From Brachybacterium massiliense (lineage in GTDB: Bacteria > Actinomycetota > Actinomycetes > Actinomycetales > Dermabacteraceae): a stretch of 64,000 nt of DNA. Below the pieces are notes generated by a model that worked only from the letters and a program-made list of their open reading frames with translations, searched no databases and was not told the DNA's origin. How positions within the stretch are numbered: position 1 is the stretch's first letter; the number at the start of each line of letters is the position of its first letter. Positions 52,738-60,889 of the stretch are shown in pieces. Location of the stretch: NCBI RefSeq assembly GCF_900184245.1, contig NZ_FXXB01000005.1:1-64000 (forward strand), written 5' to 3'. The position numbers and the translations under genes are program-made.

Positions 52738-54453
52738 GTGCCGCCCTCTTCAGGAGAGATAGTCCAGCTCGGGGTCGTCGGAGTGATCGCGCTCCTGCTC
52801 CTGTTCTACGGGGGCACGATATGGATGTCGGTGGCGATCTCCCGCAAGAAGGAGAACGCCGACGACTACATGACCGCCGGCAACTCCATCGGCTTCGGCG
52901 TCTCCGCCGCCTCGATGACCGCCACCTGGATCTGGGCGTCCTCGATGTACGCCTCGGTCACCGCGGGCTACACCTACGGCGTCTCCGGCCCCATCCACTA
53001 CGGGCTCTGGGGCGCGCTGATGATCCTGTTCATCTACCCCTTCGGCAAACGGATCCGCGCGGTCGCCCCGCGTGCCCACACGCTCGCCGAGGTGATGTAC
53101 GCCCGCCACGGCCGCTCCTCGCAGCTGATGCTCGCCGGCTCCAACGTGCTCGGCTCGGTCATCTCCCTGACCTCGAACTTCATCGCCGGCGGCGCGATCA
53201 TCGCGATGCTCTCCCCCCTCAGCTTCGGCGCGGGCATCCTGATCATCGCCGGCGGCGTGCTGCTGTACACCCTGTGGTCCGGCTTCCGCGCCTCCGTGCT
53301 CACCGACTTCGCGCAGGTGATGGCCATGCTCGGCGCCGCCGTGGTGATCATCCCGGCCGTGTTCTTCCTGGCCGGCGGCCCCTCGATGTTCGCCGAGGGC
53401 GTGGCCAGCGGCAACGTCACCCCGCAGCAGGAGAGCTTCTTCTCCTCCGAGGCGTTCATGAACCAGGGCGCCCCCTACATCGCCGCCGTGCTCGCCTACG
53501 CGATCGGCAACCAGACCATCGCCCAGCGCCTCTTCGCCGTGCGCGAGGACCTCATCAAGCCCACCTTCATCACCGCGACCGTCGGCTACGGCGGCACCGT
53601 GATCGGTATCGGCATGCTCGGCGTGATGGCGCTGTACCTGGGCATCGAGCCCATGGGCGGCGACGTCAACAACCTGATGCCGCAGATGGTGGGCACCTAC
53701 CTGCCCGTCGTGCTGGTGGCGCTCGCGTTCATCATGATCATCGGCTCGCTCTCCTCGACCGCGGACTCCGACCTCGCGGCGCTCAGCTCGATCGTGATGG
53801 CGGACATCTACGGCCAGTCCGTGGGTCGCAAGAACGTCAACCCCAAGCTGATGCTGCTGATCGGCCGCATCACGATGATCGTCGCGACGGGCCTCGCGCT
53901 GTTCTTCGCCACCGCCCGCTTCAACATCCTGGACCTGCTGGTCTTCGTGGGCGCGCTGTGGGGCTGCCTGGTGTTCCCGGTCATCGCCTCCTTCTACTGG
54001 AAGAAGGTCACCAACCTCGCCTTCTCCCTCTCCGTGGTCGCGGCGCTCGCGGTGTTCCTGCCGGTGCGCTTCACGCTCATCCCGCTCACCGGCGCCTGGG
54101 CGCTGGCGGTCGAGCTGCTCGCCATCATCGGCGTGGGCGTGGTGCTGGGCATCATGTCCTTCGGCTTCTTCGGCAAGCGGGTCGCCGTGATCGTCGGCGC
54201 CGTCGCCACCCTCGCCACGCTGCCCTTCGGCTTCGGCTTCCTGCGCGACTACGAGACCCTCTCCGGCTCGCTGGTGGCCTACTCGGTCTCCTTCCTGGTC
54301 TGCTACCTGCTGAGCTTCCGCTCGACGCAGGACTTCGACTTCTCCGTGATCCGCAAGGTCACCGGAGACTTCGACGAGGAGACCCTCACCGCCGACGAGG
54401 ACGCCATGCGCCCCGAGGGTGCGGCGGCCGCCGCGCGCGCCCGAAAGAACTGA
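52738..54453 (+). CDS. Sodium:solute symporter (SSS family)
   Basis: A 571-residue transporter of the Na+/solute symporter family with about 13 membrane segments. Visible marks are DDYMTAGNSIGFGVSAASMTATWIWASSMYAS in the first two helices, LTSNFIAGGAIIAML, LTDFAQVMAMLGAAVVI and IIGSLSSTADSDLAALSSIVMADIY, the last being the conserved sodium-site region. GTG at 52738 is chosen because AAAGGA lies 7-12 bases before it; a frame open to 52705 has no ribosome site. The acidic cytoplasmic tail ends in an Ala/Arg stretch. The substrate is not assignable by eye (urea-, choline- or monocarboxylate-type). The next gene encodes a small partner peptide. Confidence 0.92.
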   Translation: MPPSSGEIVQLGVVGVIALLLLFYGGTIWMSVAISRKKENADDYMTAGNSIGFGVSAASMTATWIWASSMYASVTAGYTYGVSGPIHYGLWGALMILFIYPFGKRIRAVAPRAHTLAEVMYARHGRSSQLMLAGSNVLGSVISLTSNFIAGGAIIAMLSPLSFGAGILIIAGGVLLYTLWSGFRASVLTDFAQVMAMLGAAVVIIPAVFFLAGGPSMFAEGVASGNVTPQQESFFSSEAFMNQGAPYIAAVLAYAIGNQTIAQRLFAVREDLIKPTFITATVGYGGTVIGIGMLGVMALYLGIEPMGGDVNNLMPQMVGTYLPVVLVALAFIMIIGSLSSTADSDLAALSSIVMADIYGQSVGRKNVNPKLMLLIGRITMIVATGLALFFATARFNILDLLVFVGALWGCLVFPVIASFYWKKVTNLAFSLSVVAALAVFLPVRFTLIPLTGAWALAVELLAIIGVGVVLGIMSFGFFGKRVAVIVGAVATLATLPFGFGFLRDYETLSGSLVAYSVSFLVCYLLSFRSTQDFDFSVIRKVTGDFDEETLTADEDAMRPEGAAAAARARKN

Positions 54454-54514
54454 CCCGCTCATCCGCGGCGCCCCGCCGGGGCGCCGCACCCCACCTCACG
54501 AGAGGAGAACAGCC

Positions 54515-54643
54515 ATGACCGCACTGCTGACCGCCTATCTGCTGATGTGGCCGGTGATCGTGCTCGGCATCCTGGTCACGATCGCCCGCGGCTTCCTGAA
54601 GGACGCGAAGGCAGCCCGCAAGGAAGGCCGCATGATCATCTGA
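54515..54643 (+). CDS. Small transporter-associated membrane peptide (SSS partner)
   Basis: A 42-residue protein with one hydrophobic helix (TAYLLMWPVIVLGILVTIA) and a basic cytoplasmic tail with KAARKEGR. Short proteins of this shape are found directly after SSS transporters in actinobacteria and are annotated as putative transporter small subunits. ATG at 54515 has AGAGGAG upstream, and it lies 61 bases after the transporter stop. Confidence 0.82.
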   Translation: MTALLTAYLLMWPVIVLGILVTIARGFLKDAKAARKEGRMII

Positions 54644-54654
54644 TCCGCCGCCTC

Positions 54655-54704
54655 ATGACAGCGCCCGCCGCCCCGTGACCAGACGGGACGGCGGGCGCTG
54701 TCAT
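54655..54704. terminator. Bidirectional terminator hairpin
   Basis: ATGACAGCGCCCGCCG (54655-54670) pairs with CGGCGGGCGCTGTCAT (54689-54704), and the stem continues inward with CCCGT/ACGGG. It separates the small-subunit gene from the convergent aldo/keto reductase. Confidence 0.82.
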
Positions 54705-54723
54705 GCGTGCGTGACGAACCGGC

Positions 54724-55659
54724 TCAGGGCACGATCCACCCCGCCGCGCGGAACAGCTCGTACCACTCGGCCCGGGTCAGCGGGATCTCGGAGCCGTCCG
54801 CGGAGTCAGCGACGCGCTGCGGGGTGGTGGTGCCGAGCACCACCTGCATCTGCGCGGGATGGCGGGTGATCCAGGCCGTCGCGATCGCCTCCGGGCTCAC
54901 CTCGTACTGCGCCGCGAGCCGGTCGATCACGGCATTGAGCTCGGCGTACTCGGGATGGCTCAGGAACACCCCGTCGAAGAACCTCGCCTGGAACGGGGAC
55001 CAGGCCTGCACGGTGATCTCGTGCAGGCGGCAGAAGTCGAGGATCCCGCCGCCGTCGCGCACCACCGACTGCTCGGTGCCCTGCATGTTCGCGGCCACGC
55101 CCTGGGCGATGAACGTCGAGTGCGTGATCGACAGCTGCAGCTGGTTCGCCACGATCGGCTGGTCCAGATGCTTCTGCAGCAGCTCGATCTGGCGTGGGGT
55201 GTGGTTGGAGACGCCGAAGTGGCGCACCTTGCCGCTCGCGTGCAGCTCGTCGAAGGCACGGGCCACCTCCTCCGGCTCGACCAGCGCATCGGGGCGGTGC
55301 AGCAGCAGGATGTCGAGGTGGTCCGTCTGCAGAGCCTTCAGGGAGCCCTCCACCGAGCGCACCAGATGCTCGGAGGAGTAGTCGAAATAGGGGCCGTCCG
55401 TCACGATCCCGGCCTTGGACTGGATCGTGACCTGCTCGCGCTCGGAGGGGCTCAGCTGCATCGCCTGCGCGAACCGCTCCTCGCAGCGGTGGGTGGTGCC
55501 GCCGTAGATGTCGGCGTGATCGAAGAAGTCGATGCCCACATTGCGCGCAGTGCGCACCAGCGTGCGTATCTCCTCGTCGGACTTCTCGGCGATGCGCATC
55601 AGACCGAGCACCACGTTGGGCGCGGTGATCTCGGTGTGCGGCATGGTGAACTGCTTCAT
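54724..55659 (-). CDS. Aldo/keto reductase
   Basis: A 311-residue NADPH-dependent carbonyl reductase with a TIM-barrel fold. The catalytic tetrad is visible: Asp47 and Tyr52 in FFDHADIYGG, Lys82 in SKAG, and His121 in LLLHRPD. The closest style is the YdhF subgroup. ATG at 55659 follows CGAGGTC. Monocistronic; substrate unknown. Confidence 0.93.
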   Translation of the reverse strand: MKQFTMPHTEITAPNVVLGLMRIAEKSDEEIRTLVRTARNVGIDFFDHADIYGGTTHRCEERFAQAMQLSPSEREQVTIQSKAGIVTDGPYFDYSSEHLVRSVEGSLKALQTDHLDILLLHRPDALVEPEEVARAFDELHASGKVRHFGVSNHTPRQIELLQKHLDQPIVANQLQLSITHSTFIAQGVAANMQGTEQSVVRDGGGILDFCRLHEITVQAWSPFQARFFDGVFLSHPEYAELNAVIDRLAAQYEVSPEAIATAWITRHPAQMQVVLGTTTPQRVADSADGSEIPLTRAEWYELFRAAGWIVP

Positions 55660-55894
55660 GGCATGACCTCGGCTTCGAGTCGGCGATGGTGGCCGCCGAC
55701 GTCGGCGGGCCCGGGGCGAGACTACGCCCGCCGACGCGGGCAGGGGAGGGGCCGGACCCGTCCCCGCCGAGGCAGTGACCGCGAGAGCTTCCGCAGGTAG
55801 GCTCCGAGGAGCACGTCAGGTGCCGCTCGGCCCGCCAGGACTGCGGGTCGGGGGCGACGGCGCCGCCCGAGCACTCGACGACGAGGAGATCTCC

Positions 55895-56881
55895 ATGACC
55901 GCACCTGCCTCCACCTCCCCCGACCGCAACCTCGCCCTCGAACTGGTCCGTGTGACCGAGGCCGCCGCCATCGCCGGGGGACGCTGGGTGGGCGCCGGTG
56001 ACAAGAACCGGGCCGACGGCGCCGCGGTCGATGCGATGCGCTCCTTCATGGACACGGTGCGGATGAACGGCACGGTGGTGATCGGAGAGGGTGAGAAGGA
56101 CGAGGCGCCGATGCTGTTCAACGGCGAGTCCGTGGGCGACGGCAACGGGCCCGAGGTGGATGTCGCGGTGGACCCGATCGACGGCACCCGACTGACCGCG
56201 ATGGGCTACAACAACGCCCTGTCCGTCTTCGCGGTCGCCGAGAAGGGCAGCATGTACGACCCCTCTGCCGTGTTCTACATGGACAAGATGGTGGTGGGGC
56301 CCGAGGCCGCGGAGTACGTGGACCTGCGACTGCCCGTCGAGCAGAACATCAAGCTGGTGGCCAAGGCGCTCGACAAGCCCGTACGCGAGGTGACCGTGTG
56401 CGTGCTCGAGCGCCCCCGCCACGAAAACCTGGTCGATGAGATCCGGGCGGCCGGTGCGAGGGTCAAGTTCATCATGGACGGCGACGTGGCCGGGGCGATC
56501 GCCGCCGCCCGCGGCGCCGGGGTGGACATGCTGCTGGGTCAGGGCGGCACCCCCGAGGGCATCATCGCCGCCTGCGCCGTCAAGGCCACCGGCGGCATGA
56601 TCCAGGGACGCCTCGCCCCCATCGACGACGCCGAGCGGCAGAAGGCGCTCGACGCCGGCCACGACCTGGACCGGGTGCTGACCACGAACGACCTCGTCAC
56701 CTCGGACAACTGCTACTTCGCCGCCACCGGCATCACCGACGGCGACCTGCTGCGCGGGGTGCGCTACCGCAGCGATCGCCTGTTCACCGAGTCGATCGTG
56801 ATGCGCTCGACCTCCGGCACCGTGCGCATCGTCGAGGCCGAGCACCGCGCGGAGAAGTGGCAGCGCTGGCTCGAGGACTGA
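55895..56881 (+). CDS. glpX: Class II fructose-1,6-bisphosphatase
   Basis: A 328-residue gluconeogenic enzyme that hydrolyses fructose-1,6-bisphosphate to fructose-6-phosphate. The metal-site motifs are GEGEKDE (64-70) and DPIDGT (93-98). Further GlpX marks are [30 protein letters not shown] and [13 protein letters not shown]. The ATG at 55895 has GAGGAG seven bases upstream; the frame is open to 55775 but those residues are not conserved. In actinobacteria this is usually the main FBPase. Length is normal for the family. Confidence 0.96.
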   Translation: MTAPASTSPDRNLALELVRVTEAAAIAGGRWVGAGDKNRADGAAVDAMRSFMDTVRMNGTVVIGEGEKDEAPMLFNGESVGDGNGPEVDVAVDPIDGTRLTAMGYNNALSVFAVAEKGSMYDPSAVFYMDKMVVGPEAAEYVDLRLPVEQNIKLVAKALDKPVREVTVCVLERPRHENLVDEIRAAGARVKFIMDGDVAGAIAAARGAGVDMLLGQGGTPEGIIAACAVKATGGMIQGRLAPIDDAERQKALDAGHDLDRVLTTNDLVTSDNCYFAATGITDGDLLRGVRYRSDRLFTESIVMRSTSGTVRIVEAEHRAEKWQRWLED

Positions 56882-56924
56882 CACGACGACCACCCGGTCA
56901 CTACCGGTGAGTCACCTTGCAGAT

Positions 56925-56965
56925 GCAGTCATCCTGACAATGACTGCGCATACCCTGACGGTATG
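56925..56965. promoter_or_regulatory. Two phased palindromic operators before the NUDIX regulator
   Basis: GCAGTCAT, CCTGACA, ATGACTGC (56925-56947) is a perfect 8-bp inverted repeat. CATACC, CTGAC, GGTATG (56949-56965) is a 6-bp repeat that includes the start codon. The shared CCTGAC cores are 21 bp apart, two helical turns, suggesting cooperative autoregulation. Confidence 0.65.
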
Positions 56966-57682
56966 GCTCCTCCCTCCTCCGAGATCCACGTCGCCGTCGA
57001 CCTCACCGTCCTGACTCTCCGGGACGGGGCGCTGAACGTGCTGCTGATCCAGCGCGAGGACGACCCGCACCGGGGGGCCTGGGCGCTGCCCGGCGGGTTC
57101 ATCCAGCACGGCGAGGACCTTGAGGCGGCCGCCTACCGGGTGCTCTCCGACGAGGCGTCCCTCGGCAGCGGGGCCGTGCATCTCGAGCAGGTGCGCACCT
57201 TCGGCGCTCCCGGCCGCGACCCCCGCGGCCACGTGGTCTCGGTGTCGTTCATGGCGCTCGGCGCGAACCTCCCCGACCCCCTCCGCGGCGACGACGTCGC
57301 CGATGCGCGCTGGTGGGCGCTCGAGGACCTCGGCGACGTGCCGCTGGCCTTCGATCACGCCGAGGTGCTCGCCAGCTCGATCGAGCGGGCACGCTCCAAG
57401 CTCGAGTACACGACCCTCGCCGTGACCTTCCTGCCCGAGGAGTTCACCGTCTCCCAGCTGCGCGGGGTGTATGAGAGCGTCTGGGGCACCACCCTCGACG
57501 CCGGCAACTTCCACCGCAAGGCCACCCGCTCCGAGGGCTTCCTCGAGGAGCTCGACCGCCACGCCGCCCCCCTCGAGGAGCTCGACCGCCACGCCGCCCC
57601 CACCGGCGGCCGCCCCGCCCGCCTCTACCGCGCCGGCCAGGGCACCTCCCTCATGCCCCCGCTGCTCCGCGCAGGGGACTGA
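56963..57682 (+). CDS. NrtR-like NUDIX-domain transcriptional regulator
   Basis: A 239-residue protein with an N-terminal NUDIX fold (about 8-140) and a C-terminal winged-helix part (about 150-215; TFLPEEFTVSQLRGVYESVWG, then NFHRKATRSEGF). This is the layout of NrtR-type regulators that sense ADP-ribose and control NAD synthesis. The NUDIX box (GGFIQHGEDLEAAAYRVLSDEASLG) is degenerate: the REUxEE core reads RVLSDE, so hydrolysis is probably weak or lost. A perfect 30-nt tandem duplication (57541-57570 and 57571-57600) doubles the ten residues LEELDRHAAP near the end. No NAD gene is adjacent, so its regulon must lie elsewhere. A catalytic NUDIX hydrolase is the less likely alternative. Confidence 0.88.
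   Translation: MAPPSSEIHVAVDLTVLTLRDGALNVLLIQREDDPHRGAWALPGGFIQHGEDLEAAAYRVLSDEASLGSGAVHLEQVRTFGAPGRDPRGHVVSVSFMALGANLPDPLRGDDVADARWWALEDLGDVPLAFDHAEVLASSIERARSKLEYTTLAVTFLPEEFTVSQLRGVYESVWGTTLDAGNFHRKATRSEGFLEELDRHAAPLEELDRHAAPTGGRPARLYRAGQGTSLMPPLLRAGD
57541..57600 (+). repeat. Perfect 30-bp tandem duplication in the NUDIX regulator gene
   Basis: Two identical 30-bp units, in frame, each adding LEELDRHAAP. Slippage product or recent duplication. Confidence 0.95.
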
Positions 57683-57849
57683 GTCCGCGCGTGCCGGGCC
57701 AGGGCGCCCCTCCCCACATCACCCCGGCCAGCGTTGCAGAACTGGGGGAATGGGGCGTCCATTCGCCCACTTCTGTCACGCTCGGTGGGGCATCTGGGCG
57801 GTTCCCTTTCCGCGGCCCCTCGCACGGAGCGCCGTGGCAGGATCATCTC

Positions 57850-59154
57850 GTGACCGATGACGCCCCCACCCGCCCGGACCCCCTCGCCGCAGCTCCCGTC
57901 GTGGGAGCTCCCGAGCCCGCAGTGTCCGATCCCGCAGCGCCCGCAGCAGCGTCCGACGCCGCAGATCCCGTCGTGGTCTCCTATGCCGCGCACCGCGACC
58001 GGGTCCACGCCGTGGCACGCGCGATCCACGCCGACCCCGAGACGGCCTTCGAGGAGCACCGCGCCCACGACCGCAGCGCCGACCTGCTCGAGGAGGCCGG
58101 GTTCACCCTCGAGCGCGGCATCGCCGAGCTGCCCACCGCCTTCCGTGCCACGCTCGGCACCGGCTCCCTGGTGGCCTCGCTGTGCGTCGAGTACGACGCG
58201 CTGCCCGGGGTCGGCCACGGCTGCGGGCACAACCTCATCGCCGGCGCCTCCCTCGGCGCGGCCCTCGCGCTGGCCGGCGCGGTGGACGAGCTGGATCTGA
58301 CGCTCCAGGTCATCGGCACCCCCGCTGAGGAGCACGGCGGAGGCAAGCAGCTCCTCATCGAGCGGGGCATCTTCGACGGGATCCACCTGTCGCTGATGAC
58401 CCACCCCACCCCGCACACCGACACCTATGACGTGCTCGGCTCGACCAGCCAGGCCGTCGGCCGCTGGCGCGCGACCTACACCGGGCGCGGCGCCCACGCC
58501 GCCGCCAACCCCACCGACGGCATCAACGCCAACGACGCCGCGGTGATCGCGCAGGTCGCGGCCGGTCTGCTGCGCCAACGGATCAAGGACGGCCAGCGCC
58601 TGGCCCTCGTCCCGCAGCAGAGCGGGGTCACCAACATCGTCCCCGAGACCGCCGTGATCGACCTCGAGTGCCGGGCGCTGACGATGCCCGAGTTCGAGCA
58701 GCTGCGCGATGCGCTGTTCGCCTGCCTCGAGGGCGGGGCCGTCGCGACCGGTGCGTCGCTCGCGATCGAGCAGACCGAGCCCGTCTACGAGCCGCTGCGC
58801 CAGGACGAGGTGCTCGGCGCGGCCTGGAACGCGGCGATGCAGCGCCTGGGCAGGCCGCTGAACGGCTCCCTCGGCGTCATGGCCGCCTCGACCGACATGG
58901 GCAACGTGACCCAGCGGGTGCCCGGCCTGCACCCCTTCGTCGGCATCACCGGCGCCGGCGGCGCGCTGCACACCCGCGAGTTCGCCACCCATGCGGGATC
59001 CGAGCAGGGCTACCGCCTGATGGACGATGCCGCGATCGCGATGGCCTGGGTGATCCGCGAGGTCGCCGCCACGGCGGAGTCCCGCGCCGCGATCCTGGAC
59101 CGCGCCGCGCAGCTCGCGCAGGCGATGGGCGGGCCGACGGGGGAGAGGGCCTGA
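57850..59154 (+). CDS. M20-family amidohydrolase/peptidase
   Basis: A 434-residue zinc amidohydrolase of the M20D type (aminoacylase, AbgB or PM20D2-like). Residues 1-42 are an Ala/Pro-rich extension. The metal motifs are VGHGCGH (121-127) and GTPAEEHGGGK (156-166), with THPTPHTDTYD and a dimerisation lid (TYTGRGAHAAANPTDGINANDAAVIA) after them. It cleaves N-acyl amino acids or dipeptide-like amides. GTG at 57850 has AGGAT eight bases upstream. The frame is open to 57691, but that part has no homology pattern. Single-gene unit. Confidence 0.92.
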   Translation: MTDDAPTRPDPLAAAPVVGAPEPAVSDPAAPAAASDAADPVVVSYAAHRDRVHAVARAIHADPETAFEEHRAHDRSADLLEEAGFTLERGIAELPTAFRATLGTGSLVASLCVEYDALPGVGHGCGHNLIAGASLGAALALAGAVDELDLTLQVIGTPAEEHGGGKQLLIERGIFDGIHLSLMTHPTPHTDTYDVLGSTSQAVGRWRATYTGRGAHAAANPTDGINANDAAVIAQVAAGLLRQRIKDGQRLALVPQQSGVTNIVPETAVIDLECRALTMPEFEQLRDALFACLEGGAVATGASLAIEQTEPVYEPLRQDEVLGAAWNAAMQRLGRPLNGSLGVMAASTDMGNVTQRVPGLHPFVGITGAGGALHTREFATHAGSEQGYRLMDDAAIAMAWVIREVAATAESRAAILDRAAQLAQAMGGPTGERA

Positions 59155-59333
59155 GCCTCTGACGAGCAGTCCGGGCGGCGCCCGGTCGAAATGCCGCCAC
59201 CACCAGGCCGAGGCGGGACCTGGGTCCCGCCGGCGCGGGCCTGCGCATACCTATCGTGGGCTCTGCGCCTCCTCCCGGGAACGGGAGTCGAGGCCCGCGG
59301 GACCCGGGTCGGCAGGGGAGAGCGGACTCGGAA

Positions 59334-59364
59334 ACAGGGCGGCGGGCTCGGTCCGCCGCCCTGT
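59334..59364. terminator. 12-bp stem-loop after the M20 gene
   Basis: ACAGGGCGGCGG (59334-59345) pairs perfectly with CCGCCGCCCTGT (59353-59364) around a 7-base loop, 180 bases after the M20 stop. Confidence 0.65.
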
Positions 59365-59418
59365 GCCCGTGGACCCGCGCGGTTCGGCGCGGGGCGGGAA
59401 CGGCTGGCCGCCGACGAG

Positions 59419-59478
59419 TACTGGTGTCATACGACGTGCTCTGCCGATATCGGCAGAGCGTGACGCTGGGCACCAGTA
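59419..59478. repeat. 60-bp nested palindrome
   Basis: The inner perfect 22-bp palindrome, built from GCTCTGCCGAT and its complement (59438-59459), and the outer arms TACTGGTG (59419-59426) and CACCAGTA (59471-59478) share exactly one centre (59448.5). The 11-base stretches between arms pair only partly. It lies in an intergenic region between a terminator and the VOC gene. Confidence 0.85.
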
Positions 59479-59528
59479 GCCGTCACGCACAGCGCGCCGC
59501 CCCATGAGCCACCCCACAGACCCTAATG

Positions 59529-59546
59529 GTTGAACTTTCTATCAAC
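59529..59546. promoter_or_regulatory. Candidate operator before the VOC gene
   Basis: GTTGAACTTTCTATCAAC: 5-bp arms with an 8-base spacer, 44 bases before the start. Shape fits MarR/HxlR-type sites that control VOC dioxygenase genes elsewhere. Confidence 0.45.
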
Positions 59547-59590
59547 ATGGGGGAGGGTGGTGCCATCAGACGCTTCGCGAAAGGATCGCC

Positions 59591-60532
59591 ATGACCTCTC
59601 CTCTCACCGTGCCCGGCCCGTCCGCCGTCGGCGACCAGCACCTGTCGGCCGATCTCGCGATGGACGCCGTCACCCTGCGGGTCGGCGACCTCGAGCTGAT
59701 GAGCTCCTACTATGAGAACGCCTTCGCCCTCACCCCGATCGAGGAGAAGGCGCGCACCAGTGGCGAGATCCACCGCGTGCTCGGTCGCGGCGGCGTCCCC
59801 TTCGTGCGGCTGGTCGCAACCCCCGGTCTGCCCGCCGTGGACCCCGGCCAGGCCGGCCTCTTCCACACCGCCTTCCTCTTCGAGGACCAGGCCTCGCTCG
59901 CCGGCACCGTGCTGCGCGCCGCCGAGGACCCCCGCTCCCGCTTCGCGGGCACCGGCGACCACCTCGTCTCGGAGGCCTTCTACTTCACCGACCCCGAGGG
60001 CAACGGCATCGAGCTGTACTGGGACCGCCCCCGCGACCAGTGGCAGTGGACCAACGGCGAGGTCGCCATGGACACCACGTTCATCGACCCGAACCGCTAC
60101 CTCGGCGAGCACCTCACCGAGGAGGTCCAGGCCGATCCGGGCCTCCGTCCCGGGATCGTCGGCCACGTCCACCTGCAGGTCGGTGACGTGGACGTCGCCC
60201 GCCAGTTCTACATCGACACCCTCGGCTTCGAGGTCACCGTCGGCAACCATCCCGGTGCCCTCTTCGCCGCGGCCGGCGGCTACCACCACCACGTCGCGAT
60301 GAACACCTGGAACAGCCGCGGCGCGGGCCCGCGCGCCGCCGGCCTGGGTCTCGCGGACGTCGCCATCAGCCTGCCCGCGCGCGAGGATCTGGACGCGCTC
60401 ACCGGACGTCTGCGCATGGCCGGGCTGAGCTTCGCCGACGACGGTCGCTCCGTCTCCGTGAAGGACCCGTGGGGCACCCCGGTCACCTTCAGCCTGCCCG
60501 GCACCAGCACCGAGGAGCTGCTCACCCGCTGA
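59591..60532 (+). CDS. VOC-family ring-cleaving dioxygenase-like protein
   Basis: A 313-residue protein with two vicinal-oxygen-chelate modules (about 22-145 and 165-300), like CatE/MhqO-type dioxygenases. Metal-ligand candidates are the His of GHVHLQV, the Glu of NGIELYW and the His cluster YHHHVAMNTW. FYFTDPEGNGIELYWDRP is the classic module end. ATG at 59591 has AAAGGATC upstream. The substrate may be a catechol or hydroquinone. A strong terminator follows. Confidence 0.9.
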   Translation: MTSPLTVPGPSAVGDQHLSADLAMDAVTLRVGDLELMSSYYENAFALTPIEEKARTSGEIHRVLGRGGVPFVRLVATPGLPAVDPGQAGLFHTAFLFEDQASLAGTVLRAAEDPRSRFAGTGDHLVSEAFYFTDPEGNGIELYWDRPRDQWQWTNGEVAMDTTFIDPNRYLGEHLTEEVQADPGLRPGIVGHVHLQVGDVDVARQFYIDTLGFEVTVGNHPGALFAAAGGYHHHVAMNTWNSRGAGPRAAGLGLADVAISLPAREDLDALTGRLRMAGLSFADDGRSVSVKDPWGTPVTFSLPGTSTEELLTR

Positions 60533-60548
60533 GCACGCACCTCGCACG

Positions 60549-60591
60549 GCACGAGCCCGGGCGCACCGTCATGGTGCGCCCGGGCTCGTGC
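60549..60591 (+). terminator. 19-bp stem-loop terminator after the VOC gene
   Basis: GCACGAGCCCGGGCGCACC (60549-60567) pairs perfectly with 60573-60591 around a 5-base loop, 17 bases after the VOC stop. Confidence 0.85.
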
Positions 60592-60652
60592 ATCGGCGGG
60601 AGGCTGCGGCGCCGGCAGTCAGGCCGCGGCACCGCCGTCGCTCAGACGCGAT

Positions 60653-60889
60653 TCAATCGCAGACGCCGTCCGGCCCGCAGGTCGCGCCGCCCTCGAAGGA
60701 GCCGCCCAGCAGGGAGGTGAGAGACGTCAGCGGGGCGGGGGAGTCTGTCTGCGCCGTGCTCGCCGGTGCATCCGAGGTCGCGTTCGTCGCCGTGCCGTCG
60801 GCCGCTGCGGTGCTGCGCGCCGCGGCGCTGTCCGTGTGCGCCCCGGACTTGACGGCCCCGTCGGCCGCGCCGTGCCGCTCGCCGCTCAT
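60653..60889 (-). CDS. 78-residue Ala/Thr/Ser-rich protein ending in CGPDGVCD, coupled to DsbA-like gene
   Basis: I do not recognise a family. The first 60 residues are low-complexity (Ala, Thr, Ser, Asp) and likely disordered. The end, GGSFEGGATCGPDGVCD, holds the only two cysteines, five residues apart. The ATG overlaps the stop of the DsbA/FrnE-like gene by four bases (ATGA), so it is translationally coupled and probably made in step with that thiol oxidoreductase. A redox partner or metal-binding tail is possible. Codon use is in line with neighbours. Confidence 0.65.
   Translation of the reverse strand: MSGERHGAADGAVKSGAHTDSAAARSTAAADGTATNATSDAPASTAQTDSPAPLTSLTSLLGGSFEGGATCGPDGVCD

Noticed and set aside
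55775-55894. Longer N-terminus for glpX
   Set aside because: Low-complexity residues without the family pattern; GAGGAG with ATG at 55895 is the proper start.
59155-59590. Short protein frames in the region before the VOC gene
   Set aside because: They are Arg/Gly-rich, differ on both strands only because of the palindrome, and lack ribosome sites.
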